Virus record (IMG/VR): IMGVR_UViG_3300045421_000617
Coordinates: 1 to 24,336 of that record
Length of the DNA: 24,336 nucleotides
Reading direction: 5' to 3' (one strand)
Source of the DNA: a virus
The stretch's first letter is position 1. Each line of letters starts with the position of its first letter. The notes under the pieces are model-generated. The model was not told where the DNA came from. It saw nothing but the letters and a program-made list of their open reading frames with translations, and did no database searches. The translations under genes were made by a program, and so were the position numbers. Positions 1 to 7,361 of the stretch are shown here, one piece after another.

Positions 1-292
1 TTCCGGTAGCAAAAGTCTTAGTTCCACTAATCGTTTGGTCTCCTGTAGCATATACAACATTTTCAACTGAAACTGAAGCTGAAGCTGAAGCTTCTCCACT
101 TAAAAGAACTCCTGTTCCATTGACGGTAGGTCTTACAGAAAAATTTTTGACACCATTAATTATCTGCGACCCAGTAGTGCTTACGGAATTAATGATTTTA
201 TCAAAATCAACTTGTTCAGAAATCTTGTTGAGCACAAAACCATTTAAATCTGTTTGATTTAATTGTTGAATTCTAATTAAATTATCTGGCAT
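1..292 (-). CDS. Fibre/appendage-like structural protein, N-terminal part (runs off left edge)
   Basis: The first 97 codons of a gene that continues beyond position 1. It starts with ATG at 292, three bases after the portal stop codon, so it is the next gene of the packaging/structural operon. The N-terminus reads MPDNLIRIQQLNQTDLNGFV. Two copies of a short Gly-x-Gln-x-Ile-x-Gly-x-Lys-x-Phe motif follow: GSQIINGVKNF near residues 42-52 and GDQTISGTKTF near 84-94. They are separated by an Ala/Ser/Val stretch (EASASASVSV). From my knowledge of phage proteins, the 'GDQTISGTKTF' phrase is common in tail-fibre, collar and other surface-structure proteins. The exact role is unknown because most of the protein lies outside the window. 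Confidence 0.6.
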   Translation of the reverse strand, partial: MPDNLIRIQQLNQTDLNGFVLNKISEQVDFDKIINSVSTTGSQIINGVKNFSVRPTVNGTGVLLSGEASASASVSVENVVYATGDQTISGTKTFATG

Positions 293-295
293 AAA

Positions 296-2194
296 TTATT
301 CCAATCTGCTATGATATAAAATACTCGCTAAATAAGAATCAATTTGATGATCTGCGGCGATAGAATTTATCTCCTTAATAAGAATATGATTTTTGTCTAC
401 GGGAGAATCGATATACTCTTGAATTTTATTCTTCCAGTTTTCAGGAGATTCATTTGCTATAATAATTCTTGATATTTGTTCAACTACTTCTTTTTGATTG
501 TAACTTAATTTTTTTAGATTATGTTTTTTTCTTAAAAAAGAACCAACTTCTTCTTCTAATTTCTGAGCCAAAACAAGATTCTCTTTCACTCTATTAAAAC
601 TATACTTTTCTTGGGCTTTAGACTGGTCTCCTTGACCTATAGGACTTACATTTTTTGTAGCTTGTGGCGCGCCCGTACCAGTAGGTCTTCCGGCTTCTTG
701 TTTTGGGCCACCTATTATAGGAGAATACAAACCTTTGTCTTTTAAAGACTTAAACTTTTCTTGAGCTAATTGAGACTCTTCTTGATCGGGCAATCTTCCA
801 GTTTCAATAGCCCTGACTCCTTCTTCTGCGGTTAATACCCCTAGCTCAACAAGTCTTGTGTATATTTTTGCGTATTGAAGATCATCTTTAAGATCTATGT
901 CTTCAAAATATGGAGTAGGGAAATTTTTAAAACCTAAATCTTTGCTTATTCTTCTTATTTCTGGCATAAGAAATTCGTTAAGAAACGCTTGTCTAGCTTG
1001 CTTTAACCTCTCTACAAAAACTTGTGCTTTTATGCTTTGATTAGCAAACTTTTCGTTTCCGATTAATATATTATTTAAACCAATCTGTATATCTCTATCT
1101 ACAACTTCATATTTTTGAGGACCAATTAAATTTCCTATGTCTGGAATAACAAATTCTGCTTTAGTTGTATAATCTGCGATTAAAACTCTACCTACGCTTT
1201 GGTTCTCAAAAAGCTTTTGCATAGCTTCAAGATTCTTTTGATTTATCCCGCCTTTTTCTGGTTCTGCTCCCATTGTAATTAATAAAATTGCTTGTTGCGT
1301 GGTTCTTGTAATCGCCATATCCATCTTTTTCATTTCAGCTTTCCAATTAATATCATCAAGGACTGGGAATCCCATGGGAACGGCAAAGGGTTCGTAGTCT
1401 TGTTTTTTGTAAAAAACTGCGCATAAATTTTTTGGTTCTAGTGGTAAGCTCAAAATAGAGCTGTTTTTATTTTGAACTAATTTTTTAGATTGTGGATCTA
1501 AACTCTCTAGCACTTCATTGTCTTCGTCTGTCTTTGGATTTTTTAATCTTTCTAGCTCATAGTCTGTTAATATTTTGTAGTATTTTGCTGAAGAAAAATT
1601 AATTGTTCCACCTATTTGAATATCTGCGGGGTTTAATATGATATATCTAGAAGGTAAATTAATAGAAGATTTAGAAAAATTTAAACCAAAAGTCTGAGTT
1701 ATTTTGCTTATGTCAGATTCAGCGATTTTATTTTCGAACTTGTAGACAAAAACATTTCCTGATCTATAATATTCTCTAAAAAATTTATCCTGAAAATCAA
1801 ATATATTAATTTTTTTGAAAAGGGCAGTAAAAAAATCTCTACCCTTTTGGCTTCCGTCTCTAAAATATATATTGCTACAGCTAAACTCTGTCATAAGGTC
1901 TATCGTGTTTCTGAAAATTGCAAAATTATAATAAGCTTTTTGGCATAGGATGACAGCGTCTCTAATATCAATATTAGATTTATTATCTATACTGGTTGTA
2001 GAATATTTAAACGGTATAATGCCGTCTTCTATATTCTTGTATCTATCTGTTCTATTAATTGTACTAGAAGAATTTCTTCTGAGTGGTGTAGAATTTCCCT
2101 GGGTAGAAGCTTCGGATATAGCGGCTGCGGCCATCAATGGCATTATTTCTGATTTTTTTTGCTGTTTTTTCGTATTTTTTTTGTTTTTTGTCAT
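296..2194 (-). CDS. Phage portal protein
   Basis: A 632-residue protein directly downstream of the large terminase, the usual place for the portal. The portal forms the dodecameric ring at one capsid vertex through which DNA enters and leaves. The N-terminus is very basic (MTKNKKNTKKQQKK) and probably disordered. The core contains portal-like phrases: a 'YYRSGNVFVYK' segment near residue 141, 'DIQIGLNNILIGNE' near 370, and a long helical stretch ending 'LGVLTAEEGVRAIETGRLPD', which is typical of the portal stem/crown. A Gly/Pro-rich linker (GRPTGTGAP, about 500-510) is also common in portal C-termini. The start is ATG at 2194, with no Shine-Dalgarno sequence, 13 nt downstream of an AGTGTAA motif. 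Family assignment is by sequence feel and context, not by a search. Confidence 0.8.
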   Translation of the reverse strand: MTKNKKNTKKQQKKSEIMPLMAAAAISEASTQGNSTPLRRNSSSTINRTDRYKNIEDGIIPFKYSTTSIDNKSNIDIRDAVILCQKAYYNFAIFRNTIDLMTEFSCSNIYFRDGSQKGRDFFTALFKKINIFDFQDKFFREYYRSGNVFVYKFENKIAESDISKITQTFGLNFSKSSINLPSRYIILNPADIQIGGTINFSSAKYYKILTDYELERLKNPKTDEDNEVLESLDPQSKKLVQNKNSSILSLPLEPKNLCAVFYKKQDYEPFAVPMGFPVLDDINWKAEMKKMDMAITRTTQQAILLITMGAEPEKGGINQKNLEAMQKLFENQSVGRVLIADYTTKAEFVIPDIGNLIGPQKYEVVDRDIQIGLNNILIGNEKFANQSIKAQVFVERLKQARQAFLNEFLMPEIRRISKDLGFKNFPTPYFEDIDLKDDLQYAKIYTRLVELGVLTAEEGVRAIETGRLPDQEESQLAQEKFKSLKDKGLYSPIIGGPKQEAGRPTGTGAPQATKNVSPIGQGDQSKAQEKYSFNRVKENLVLAQKLEEEVGSFLRKKHNLKKLSYNQKEVVEQISRIIIANESPENWKNKIQEYIDSPVDKNHILIKEINSIAADHQIDSYLASILYHSRLE

Positions 2195-2206
2195 TTTTGC
2201 TTTAAA

Positions 2207-2216
2207 TTTACACTTT
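2207..2216 (-). promoter_or_regulatory. AGTGTAA motif upstream of portal
   Basis: On the minus strand this reads AAAGTGTAAA, 13 nt before the portal ATG. It overlaps the terminase stop codon (TAA AGTGTAAA). It is one of eleven such sites in the left part, all placed just before a start codon and oriented towards it. It may mark a separate late promoter for portal inside the operon. Confidence 0.5.
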
Positions 2217-4059
2217 ATTTAATCATTATAGGTGAAAAAGTTGAATTTTCTACTTTTTCTGGTTGAGCAATCATATCTTGATAGCATTTTAAAGCCCAAT
2301 TAGCTAACATTAGGGCTGAATAATTATCTTTTCTGGCTTTATTTGCTGAAGTGCTTCTTTTTAAATGCTGAGGAAGATCAAACGTTTGAGTGCCTCTCGC
2401 TGTGCTAGAATGCTCAACTAAAGCGCATTGTTTCTTTGTCTGATAAATAAAATCATCTTGATGTTCAATAAAATCTAATATTGTCCAATCTTTCTTGTCT
2501 TCACTCTTCATAAATTCTATTGGCGCCCCTTCCGCAACGACTTCATTAAAAAATGATTCGTCAGCGCTAGTTTTGCTGGCAAACCATATTTTTTTATAAT
2601 CTATACATGCTTGCAGATATTCGTTCCCTTTTCTTATAAAGTTAGAAGTAAATACTTGATTAAAGGCTATTCTTTTATCATTCAAGTTATATTTTAATCT
2701 TGCATCTCTAATCATAGCTTCATAATCTGCGCCATCGATGTCAGAATTGATTTCTATAGTTTTTATCTCTAATTTATTCTTTCTAAATAATTCAGATTGA
2801 TTACAGGCTGATAAAAAAACATCTGCGCCAGCGTTATCTAGAATAATCATTACAATGTTAAAATTATTTAATATATAATAAAAATAAGCTACATGATTTT
2901 TTAAATTACCAAGGCCTGAATAGGTATGGACCAAAACGCCATGTTTTTTTTCTTCATCTATCTCTAAAATTGCCATAGCAAAATAATCCGCATTAGGGCT
3001 ATCGCTCATGTTGGGGTCAACGCCGAGTATATATTTCTTTTTTGAATTTCCCTTTAATATTGTGTGAGGACTCTCTCCGTTTTTTAATGTACACTCTTCC
3101 ATCTTTTTAGCATTAAAATAGCTATCGCTACCGTCTGTAAATCTTGCACAATACTCTCTTAAAAAGCTACTGTGGCTTGTCCCGCCGTTTTGAGCCTCTT
3201 CAATAATAGTCTTATCTATCATCTCCTCTGGTAAAGCTTCGTAGCTCATTTGGCTTACAAAGTATGTAGCTTCACCTTTTTCATTATTAGTGATTTTTTC
3301 TATCCATTCATTGTAAGTTTTATAAAGGTTTTCAAACGTAAAACTAGCAGAAGAAAAAGCAAGCATCTTACTCGTGTTCTCAAATACCATTCTCTCTTCA
3401 TCTTTCATTAGCTTTTCTGCTATTAATTTATCTTCTATCTCTCGAATCTGCATTCTTTCTTTAATATTCTGTGGCGCGACCAAGAACGGCATAAGGACAT
3501 TCTTAATAATTTCTTCTGGTAAAAGAAGAAACTCGTCTAGAACAAGAGCGTTTGCTCTAAAACCTCTTATTTTTTCTCCATTTAATGGGATTGCGACGAT
3601 GCTTCCACCGTTAATTTGCCATTCAAACTGATCGTTTCTTTTAGTTTTTGCTCCAAAACATTGAGATAATAATTCCGCTCCTGGACTATCTATTATTTTT
3701 TCTAAATTATTAAATATAAACCTAGCAGTTCTAAAAGTTGGGCCAGCTATTAATATTTTTGTATTAGGCTCAAATACACATTGTAAAAAACAATAAACTG
3801 CAGCCATAAAAGTCTTACCGCAACCTCTACCAAATACGCACATATTAAAATTTCTATTAAAAAATGCTTTAATATGAAGCTCTTGATAAGGAGCAAGCTT
3901 AACGCCACTTATAAGTTCTGTTGTCAGCCCTATGTTTGATCTTAGAAATTGAGCTAAAGATATTTTCGCCTCTCTATCATTAAGATAGCCCTTCAAACTT
4001 GCTAATTCTGCATTAACATCTTTTATAGTTCTTATGTATTTATCTGGACAATATATCAT
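2215..4059 (-). CDS. terL: Terminase large subunit (packaging ATPase and nuclease)
   Basis: A 614-residue DNA-packaging motor protein. The N-terminal ATPase has a Walker A motif GRGCGKT at residues 77-83, Walker B ALVLDEF at 171-177 (Asp175, Glu176) and a coupling motif FSSAS at 235-239. The C-terminal RNase-H-like nuclease shows acidic residues in the right order: Asp348 in GVDPN, Asp408 in IILDNAGAD, and a late Asp578 in KDNYSALMLANWA. The length is normal for TerL. The start codon overlaps the stop of the upstream ERCC4-type gene by ATGA, implying translational coupling. The cysteine inside the P-loop (GRGCGKT) is a small deviation that TerL families tolerate. This is the most secure functional call in the window. 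Confidence 0.95.
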   Translation of the reverse strand: MIYCPDKYIRTIKDVNAELASLKGYLNDREAKISLAQFLRSNIGLTTELISGVKLAPYQELHIKAFFNRNFNMCVFGRGCGKTFMAAVYCFLQCVFEPNTKILIAGPTFRTARFIFNNLEKIIDSPGAELLSQCFGAKTKRNDQFEWQINGGSIVAIPLNGEKIRGFRANALVLDEFLLLPEEIIKNVLMPFLVAPQNIKERMQIREIEDKLIAEKLMKDEERMVFENTSKMLAFSSASFTFENLYKTYNEWIEKITNNEKGEATYFVSQMSYEALPEEMIDKTIIEEAQNGGTSHSSFLREYCARFTDGSDSYFNAKKMEECTLKNGESPHTILKGNSKKKYILGVDPNMSDSPNADYFAMAILEIDEEKKHGVLVHTYSGLGNLKNHVAYFYYILNNFNIVMIILDNAGADVFLSACNQSELFRKNKLEIKTIEINSDIDGADYEAMIRDARLKYNLNDKRIAFNQVFTSNFIRKGNEYLQACIDYKKIWFASKTSADESFFNEVVAEGAPIEFMKSEDKKDWTILDFIEHQDDFIYQTKKQCALVEHSSTARGTQTFDLPQHLKRSTSANKARKDNYSALMLANWALKCYQDMIAQPEKVENSTFSPIMIK

Positions 4060-4991
4060 AACAATTTCATATCATAAGCTAGTTGCAAGTCTATCTTTTT
4101 ATAGAAGCATTTGCTTCCAAAAATACATTCTATAATCCTTTTCATTTCAGATCTTCCATTAACAAATAAGAATTGTAAATTCTTATAATTTTGTATTAAA
4201 TTTCTAACGTTATGGAATATAAACTCTGGTGTAGCTTTTATTTTTTTACTAATGTAGGGCAGATAAGGAAAACTTAAGGCATTCGATAACTTTTCTTCTA
4301 CAATAACAATTAAGTAAGCTCCGTCTTTTTTAGCTTTTAATATTTCATTATTAAATCTCTCCAAATTACCGCTGCTTAAAGTGCTGATAAAATCGCTTAA
4401 GCTTTTTCGTTCGATATAGCAGTTACAGTTATCATTACTACACGTATAGTCTCCATAGGGTAAGGTTTTTATCTCAAATGGAATATTAAATTTTAACCAA
4501 TTCTGTTCTCTTGTATCCACGTAAATCGTATCATTTTGTTTTAATTTAAGTTTAAATTGATTTGATATATTTCTTGGATGAACAAATTTATTCTCAAAGC
4601 CAATAGAAGAACATAAATCATAATAATCTTCAAAAATTTTATTATAAGAAATAATTGAAGGGCTCATAATAGTCCTTAATTCAATCTGCGAGGGCGAGTA
4701 CGTAATATTTTTCTCTTCTTTTCTTCTAATTAAAGTATTTCTGCAATACTCTTTAGCTTTCTCTAAACTTTGTTCTTTTAACCATTTTTTCATATTATTT
4801 TTATCGTTAAAATCGCTGTTAAAATATTGATCTTTTGATTTAAAATTAATAATTTCTCCAGTTAAAAGATCTTTTCTTGGAAAATACTTATGATAATATT
4901 TTTCTTTATTTAATCCGTACCCTTTAAGAGCAAGATGAAGACTTTTTTCATCCTTAAACTCTTTCCCGTCAACTTTACAAATGATACTCAT
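4056..4991 (-). CDS. ERCC4-type nuclease with extra N-terminal domain
   Basis: A 311-residue protein whose C-terminal half carries the ERCC4/XPF nuclease signature: VDTRE at 158-162, GDY at 180-182, IERKS at 193-197, then SDFISTLSSG and RFNNEI (212-217). Asp159, Glu162, Asp181, Glu194, Arg195 and Lys196 are the expected metal-binding and catalytic residues, so the nuclease looks intact. It lacks the tandem HhH domain of XPF. The N-terminal 140 residues (KEF..KSLHLALKGYG, then YYHKYFPRKD..TGE and QYF) form a separate unassigned domain, possibly DNA- or protein-binding. The gene is coupled by ATGA overlaps to the gene before it and to terminase after it. A role in processing branched or concatemeric DNA before packaging is my inference. 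CSNDNCNC (184-191), inserted between the GDY and ERK motifs, is unusual. Confidence 0.82.
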   Translation of the reverse strand: MSIICKVDGKEFKDEKSLHLALKGYGLNKEKYYHKYFPRKDLLTGEIINFKSKDQYFNSDFNDKNNMKKWLKEQSLEKAKEYCRNTLIRRKEEKNITYSPSQIELRTIMSPSIISYNKIFEDYYDLCSSIGFENKFVHPRNISNQFKLKLKQNDTIYVDTREQNWLKFNIPFEIKTLPYGDYTCSNDNCNCYIERKSLSDFISTLSSGNLERFNNEILKAKKDGAYLIVIVEEKLSNALSFPYLPYISKKIKATPEFIFHNVRNLIQNYKNLQFLFVNGRSEMKRIIECIFGSKCFYKKIDLQLAYDMKLL

Positions 4992-6082
4992 CCGTTTAAA
5001 ACCTCATCTTTTGAAATCCCTAAAATCTTGCATTTTAATTCCTCCATTGAAGAAAGCCTGTCTATCTCTTTTTCAACAATTTTCTTTCGCATTTCTGCCA
5101 TCTTTAATAGCTTAGCCCTGCTTTCTTCTTCTTTCCACATTTGGACAAGATTAATTATTGAGGCTGTATCTTTTGTTTGTTTTGAAAGTCTTTCGCTTCT
5201 TTTTATTTTTAAATCATTATTTAACTTCTGTTGCCTATTAACGCAATCATTATATTCTTTTCTAGCGGTGTTACTGGCTTCTACTAAAGCCATAGGAATT
5301 TTGCCGTCATCAGAAATTGCTATGTCTATTTGATTTTGTAAAACATTTATCGTTTCTTGAATTTTTGAAGAAATTAAGACTTCGGTACAAAGAACGATGT
5401 ATTGATCAACTTCTTCTTGAGTCAAATCAGCTTTATTGTAGGTGTATCTAATAAAACTACTTTCAAATAGCTCTCTATCAGCTTCATTATCGTAAAGATT
5501 AATTTGATGTATAAATCTATGAGTATTCATATATCCTATACAGGCGTTTATTTCTCTCTTTTGACCATGAGTTATCTTAGTTTTATCTATTCCGTCTAAA
5601 ACGTATTTGTTGATTTTCGCTATCATTCTTTCTTCGCTACGCGGAGGTTTATAATCTTCTGTTGACGCATTTTCATTTTCAATATTATTATATTTTATAT
5701 TTGTGGGTAAACTTTTCATGTATTCCAAAACACTTCTGGTCTCTTGAGACAAATTTGTTAAAGCATCATTTTTGAACAATACTTTCGCCATCTCTATACC
5801 CGTCATAGTTGCACAGTTATTGCTTATGTACTCTTTCTGTTCGTCGTTTAAGCTTATTAAACCTTTAGCTTCGTATTCATGGCTCTTTTTCGGCTTGATC
5901 TGCCTAGAGGCTAAAAATTGTTTAACCGCCTTACCTTCCTTACTTCTTCCATCTAAATCTTCTCTAGAAAAAGCTAATTTAACCAATTCGGATAACGAAG
6001 GGGGATTAGATGGCCTATTATTCCATTCGCTTAATAGCTTAAGCTGCTGTTCTTCTGTTAAAATTGGAAGATCTTCGTTCAT
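4988..6082 (-). CDS. Tandem helix-turn-helix-like protein, candidate small terminase
   Basis: A 364-residue protein that I do not recognise as a named family. Its N-terminal third contains an internal duplication. Residues 8-63 (LTEEQ..., SELVKLAF..., S-x-E-x-x-x-V-x-x-x-L/M) align with residues 78-128 (LNDEQ..., IEMAKVLF..., S-x-E-T-R-S-V-x-x-x-M). Each unit looks like a small helical DNA-binding domain. The C-terminal 130 residues are strongly helical and charged (ETINVLQNQIDIAISD, then WKEEESRAKLLKMAEMRKKIVEKEI), suggesting a coiled coil for oligomerisation. DNA-binding repeats, a helical oligomerisation region and a position two genes before terL fit a small terminase or packaging-recognition protein. 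That is inference; a general DNA-binding regulator is the alternative. Both ends overlap their neighbours by ATGA. Confidence 0.5.
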   Translation of the reverse strand: MNEDLPILTEEQQLKLLSEWNNRPSNPPSLSELVKLAFSREDLDGRSKEGKAVKQFLASRQIKPKKSHEYEAKGLISLNDEQKEYISNNCATMTGIEMAKVLFKNDALTNLSQETRSVLEYMKSLPTNIKYNNIENENASTEDYKPPRSEERMIAKINKYVLDGIDKTKITHGQKREINACIGYMNTHRFIHQINLYDNEADRELFESSFIRYTYNKADLTQEEVDQYIVLCTEVLISSKIQETINVLQNQIDIAISDDGKIPMALVEASNTARKEYNDCVNRQQKLNNDLKIKRSERLSKQTKDTASIINLVQMWKEEESRAKLLKMAEMRKKIVEKEIDRLSSMEELKCKILGISKDEVLNG

Positions 6083-6798
6083 GATATATCTATGTCTCCG
6101 TTATACAAATACTTTTTGACTTTTATTAAAATAGATTTTTTTAAATTTCTAATTTGTTTATATCCAGCTGTTCTATTTTTTTCAGAAGTTCTGTAACCCA
6201 TTAGCTTGGCTGTATGTTCTTCTGTTTTTCCTTGAATATAAAGATATTGATAGATTTTCCATTCTACGGGTTTTAAAACTTGTTGCATTTTTATATGAAT
6301 CTTTTCTGCAGTTTTTTCTAAATTTAAATTTTCTTCTTTTAAATCGTTTATTTCTGTAGAATGATTTTCTATACTAAGAGTAAGCTTTGTGTCATGTGCA
6401 TTTTTTTTGGTTTTTTCCCATCTGGCGTATAAAGGACAAGAATTGCATTGCTCCCCATATATTGCACATCCAGACTCTCCTTGACAAGCTAAACATTTTA
6501 GGCATGGTCTTGAAAAGTGCCCGTAATGATTTCTAATTAAATTTTTAATTTGATTATTTACTATAGTATTGACCCAGGGCGCCAAAGGTTTTTTTGGTTG
6601 ATATAAATGCCATTTTTTATATATATGAAATCTTATTATTTGAGCAACATCTTGAAAATCCATCCAATTAATAGCGTTTAAATTCCATTTATTTTTCTTT
6701 TTGAAGATTTCTTGATTTATTTCATCAATACATTCTTCAAAAGTTCTTTTTCGAGAATTATTCTGTTTTTTTTCTTTTAACTTTAGCTTTTTTCGCAT
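6079..6798 (-). CDS. Phage sigma-like factor with Cys-cluster insertion
   Basis: A 239-residue protein with the outline of a small sigma-70/ECF factor. Residues 45-95 (MDFQDVAQII, then KKPLAPWVNTIVNNQIKNLIRN) resemble sigma region 2, where a D..Q/D motif precedes the W/N-rich helix that contacts the -10 element and core polymerase. Residues 175-232 (KPVEWKIYQYLYIQGKTEEH, LMGYRTSEKNRTAGYKQIRN) resemble region 4, a helix-turn-helix. Between them is a cluster of six cysteines, C99-x2-C102-x2-C105-x5-C111-x6-C118-x2-C121, which probably binds one or more metal ions. The start lies 41 nt inside the upstream zinc-ribbon gene and the stop overlaps the next start by ATGA. It is the natural candidate to recognise the AGTGTAA sites. 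The sigma assignment is fairly good; the promoter link is inference. Confidence 0.68.
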   Translation of the reverse strand: MRKKLKLKEKKQNNSRKRTFEECIDEINQEIFKKKNKWNLNAINWMDFQDVAQIIRFHIYKKWHLYQPKKPLAPWVNTIVNNQIKNLIRNHYGHFSRPCLKCLACQGESGCAIYGEQCNSCPLYARWEKTKKNAHDTKLTLSIENHSTEINDLKEENLNLEKTAEKIHIKMQQVLKPVEWKIYQYLYIQGKTEEHTAKLMGYRTSEKNRTAGYKQIRNLKKSILIKVKKYLYNGDIDIS

Positions 6799-7060
6799 TT
6801 GGTTTTTTAATAAAATTACTTAAGCTTTCTTTTGGAGGATTCTCGTCTTCAAAAACGTATTCTAATGCTGTTATGTTTGGGACTTTTAATACCTCATCTT
6901 CAAGGAAATCCTCTTCAAAATCTATTGAATTTTTTTGAATAATGGGCTGCTTATGACTTAGTGCCGTTTGAAAAGAATTTCCACAATGTCCACAAAATAT
7001 GGGTTTTTTAAGAGTATATTCGTTTGGAGAGCCGCATTTTTGGCAATACATTTTTAACAT
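6758..7060 (-). CDS. Small zinc-ribbon protein
   Basis: A 100-residue protein with an N-terminal zinc ribbon: C6-x2-C9 (CQKCGS) and C23-x2-C26 (CGHCGNSF). The middle is acidic (DFEEDFLEDEVLKV) and the tail basic (KKPNAKKAKVKRKKTE). Zinc ribbons of this shape occur in transcription and DNA-packaging accessory proteins. Its 3' end overlaps the sigma-like gene by 41 nt, so the two are likely co-expressed. The real start could be either Met1 or Met4. Upstream (7061-7093) there is no AGTGTAA site, but an AT-rich TATAATATACATATATG-like run is present. The function is unknown; a transcription accessory factor working with the sigma-like protein is a guess from position only. Confidence 0.6.
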   Translation of the reverse strand: MLKMYCQKCGSPNEYTLKKPIFCGHCGNSFQTALSHKQPIIQKNSIDFEEDFLEDEVLKVPNITALEYVFEDENPPKESLSNFIKKPNAKKAKVKRKKTE

Positions 7061-7093
7061 ATATGTATATTATATCTTGTAAGTTAATTAATA

Positions 7094-7354
7094 TCAAACA
7101 AAATTTGAATCAAATAATGTGTTATTTACAAAAATTAATTCAGCTTCATTTATTTTAGTCAAATCTTTACCTAAGTTTTTAATTATAGCTATACATCTAA
7201 AAATTTTATTCTTGTCTTTTATGTCTTTAGAACCAATTGTATTTCGATCCCGAAAAGAAAGTTTAATTTCAAATTGAGGCATAATGTGTTCTGCTCCCAA
7301 GCCCAATCTAAAGTCTTTTTTATAGACTCTTAAATAGTATATATCCCATGACAT
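7094..7354 (-). CDS. Small conserved-looking protein of unknown function
   Basis: An 86-residue protein starting at ATG 7354 (MSWDIYYLRVYKKDF), seven bases after the stop of the large spike gene. It has no signal peptide, membrane segment or Cys motif. It looks like an alternating beta-rich small domain (FEIKLSF, FRCIAIIKNL, AELIFVNN). Its place between the spike and the packaging operon suggests a structural or assembly role. I do not recognise the family. The frame is supported by tight spacing and amino-acid composition like its neighbours. Confidence 0.5.
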   Translation of the reverse strand: MSWDIYYLRVYKKDFRLGLGAEHIMPQFEIKLSFRDRNTIGSKDIKDKNKIFRCIAIIKNLGKDLTKINEAELIFVNNTLFDSNFV

Positions 7355-7361
7355 GAATATA

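Noticed and set aside
1950-2222. Plus-strand ORF with hydrophobic sequence opposite the portal gene
   Set aside because: Antisense shadow of the N-terminal, Lys-rich portal coding sequence; composition explained by the complement of AAA codons.
4935-5333. Plus-strand 132-codon ORF, rich in Phe/Ser/Leu
   Set aside because: Antisense to two well-supported coupled genes, and typical of reverse-complemented Lys/Glu/Asn-rich coding sequence.
5772-6119. Plus-strand 115-codon ORF over the tandem-HTH gene
   Set aside because: Shadow of the real minus-strand gene, with no upstream motif or ribosome binding site.
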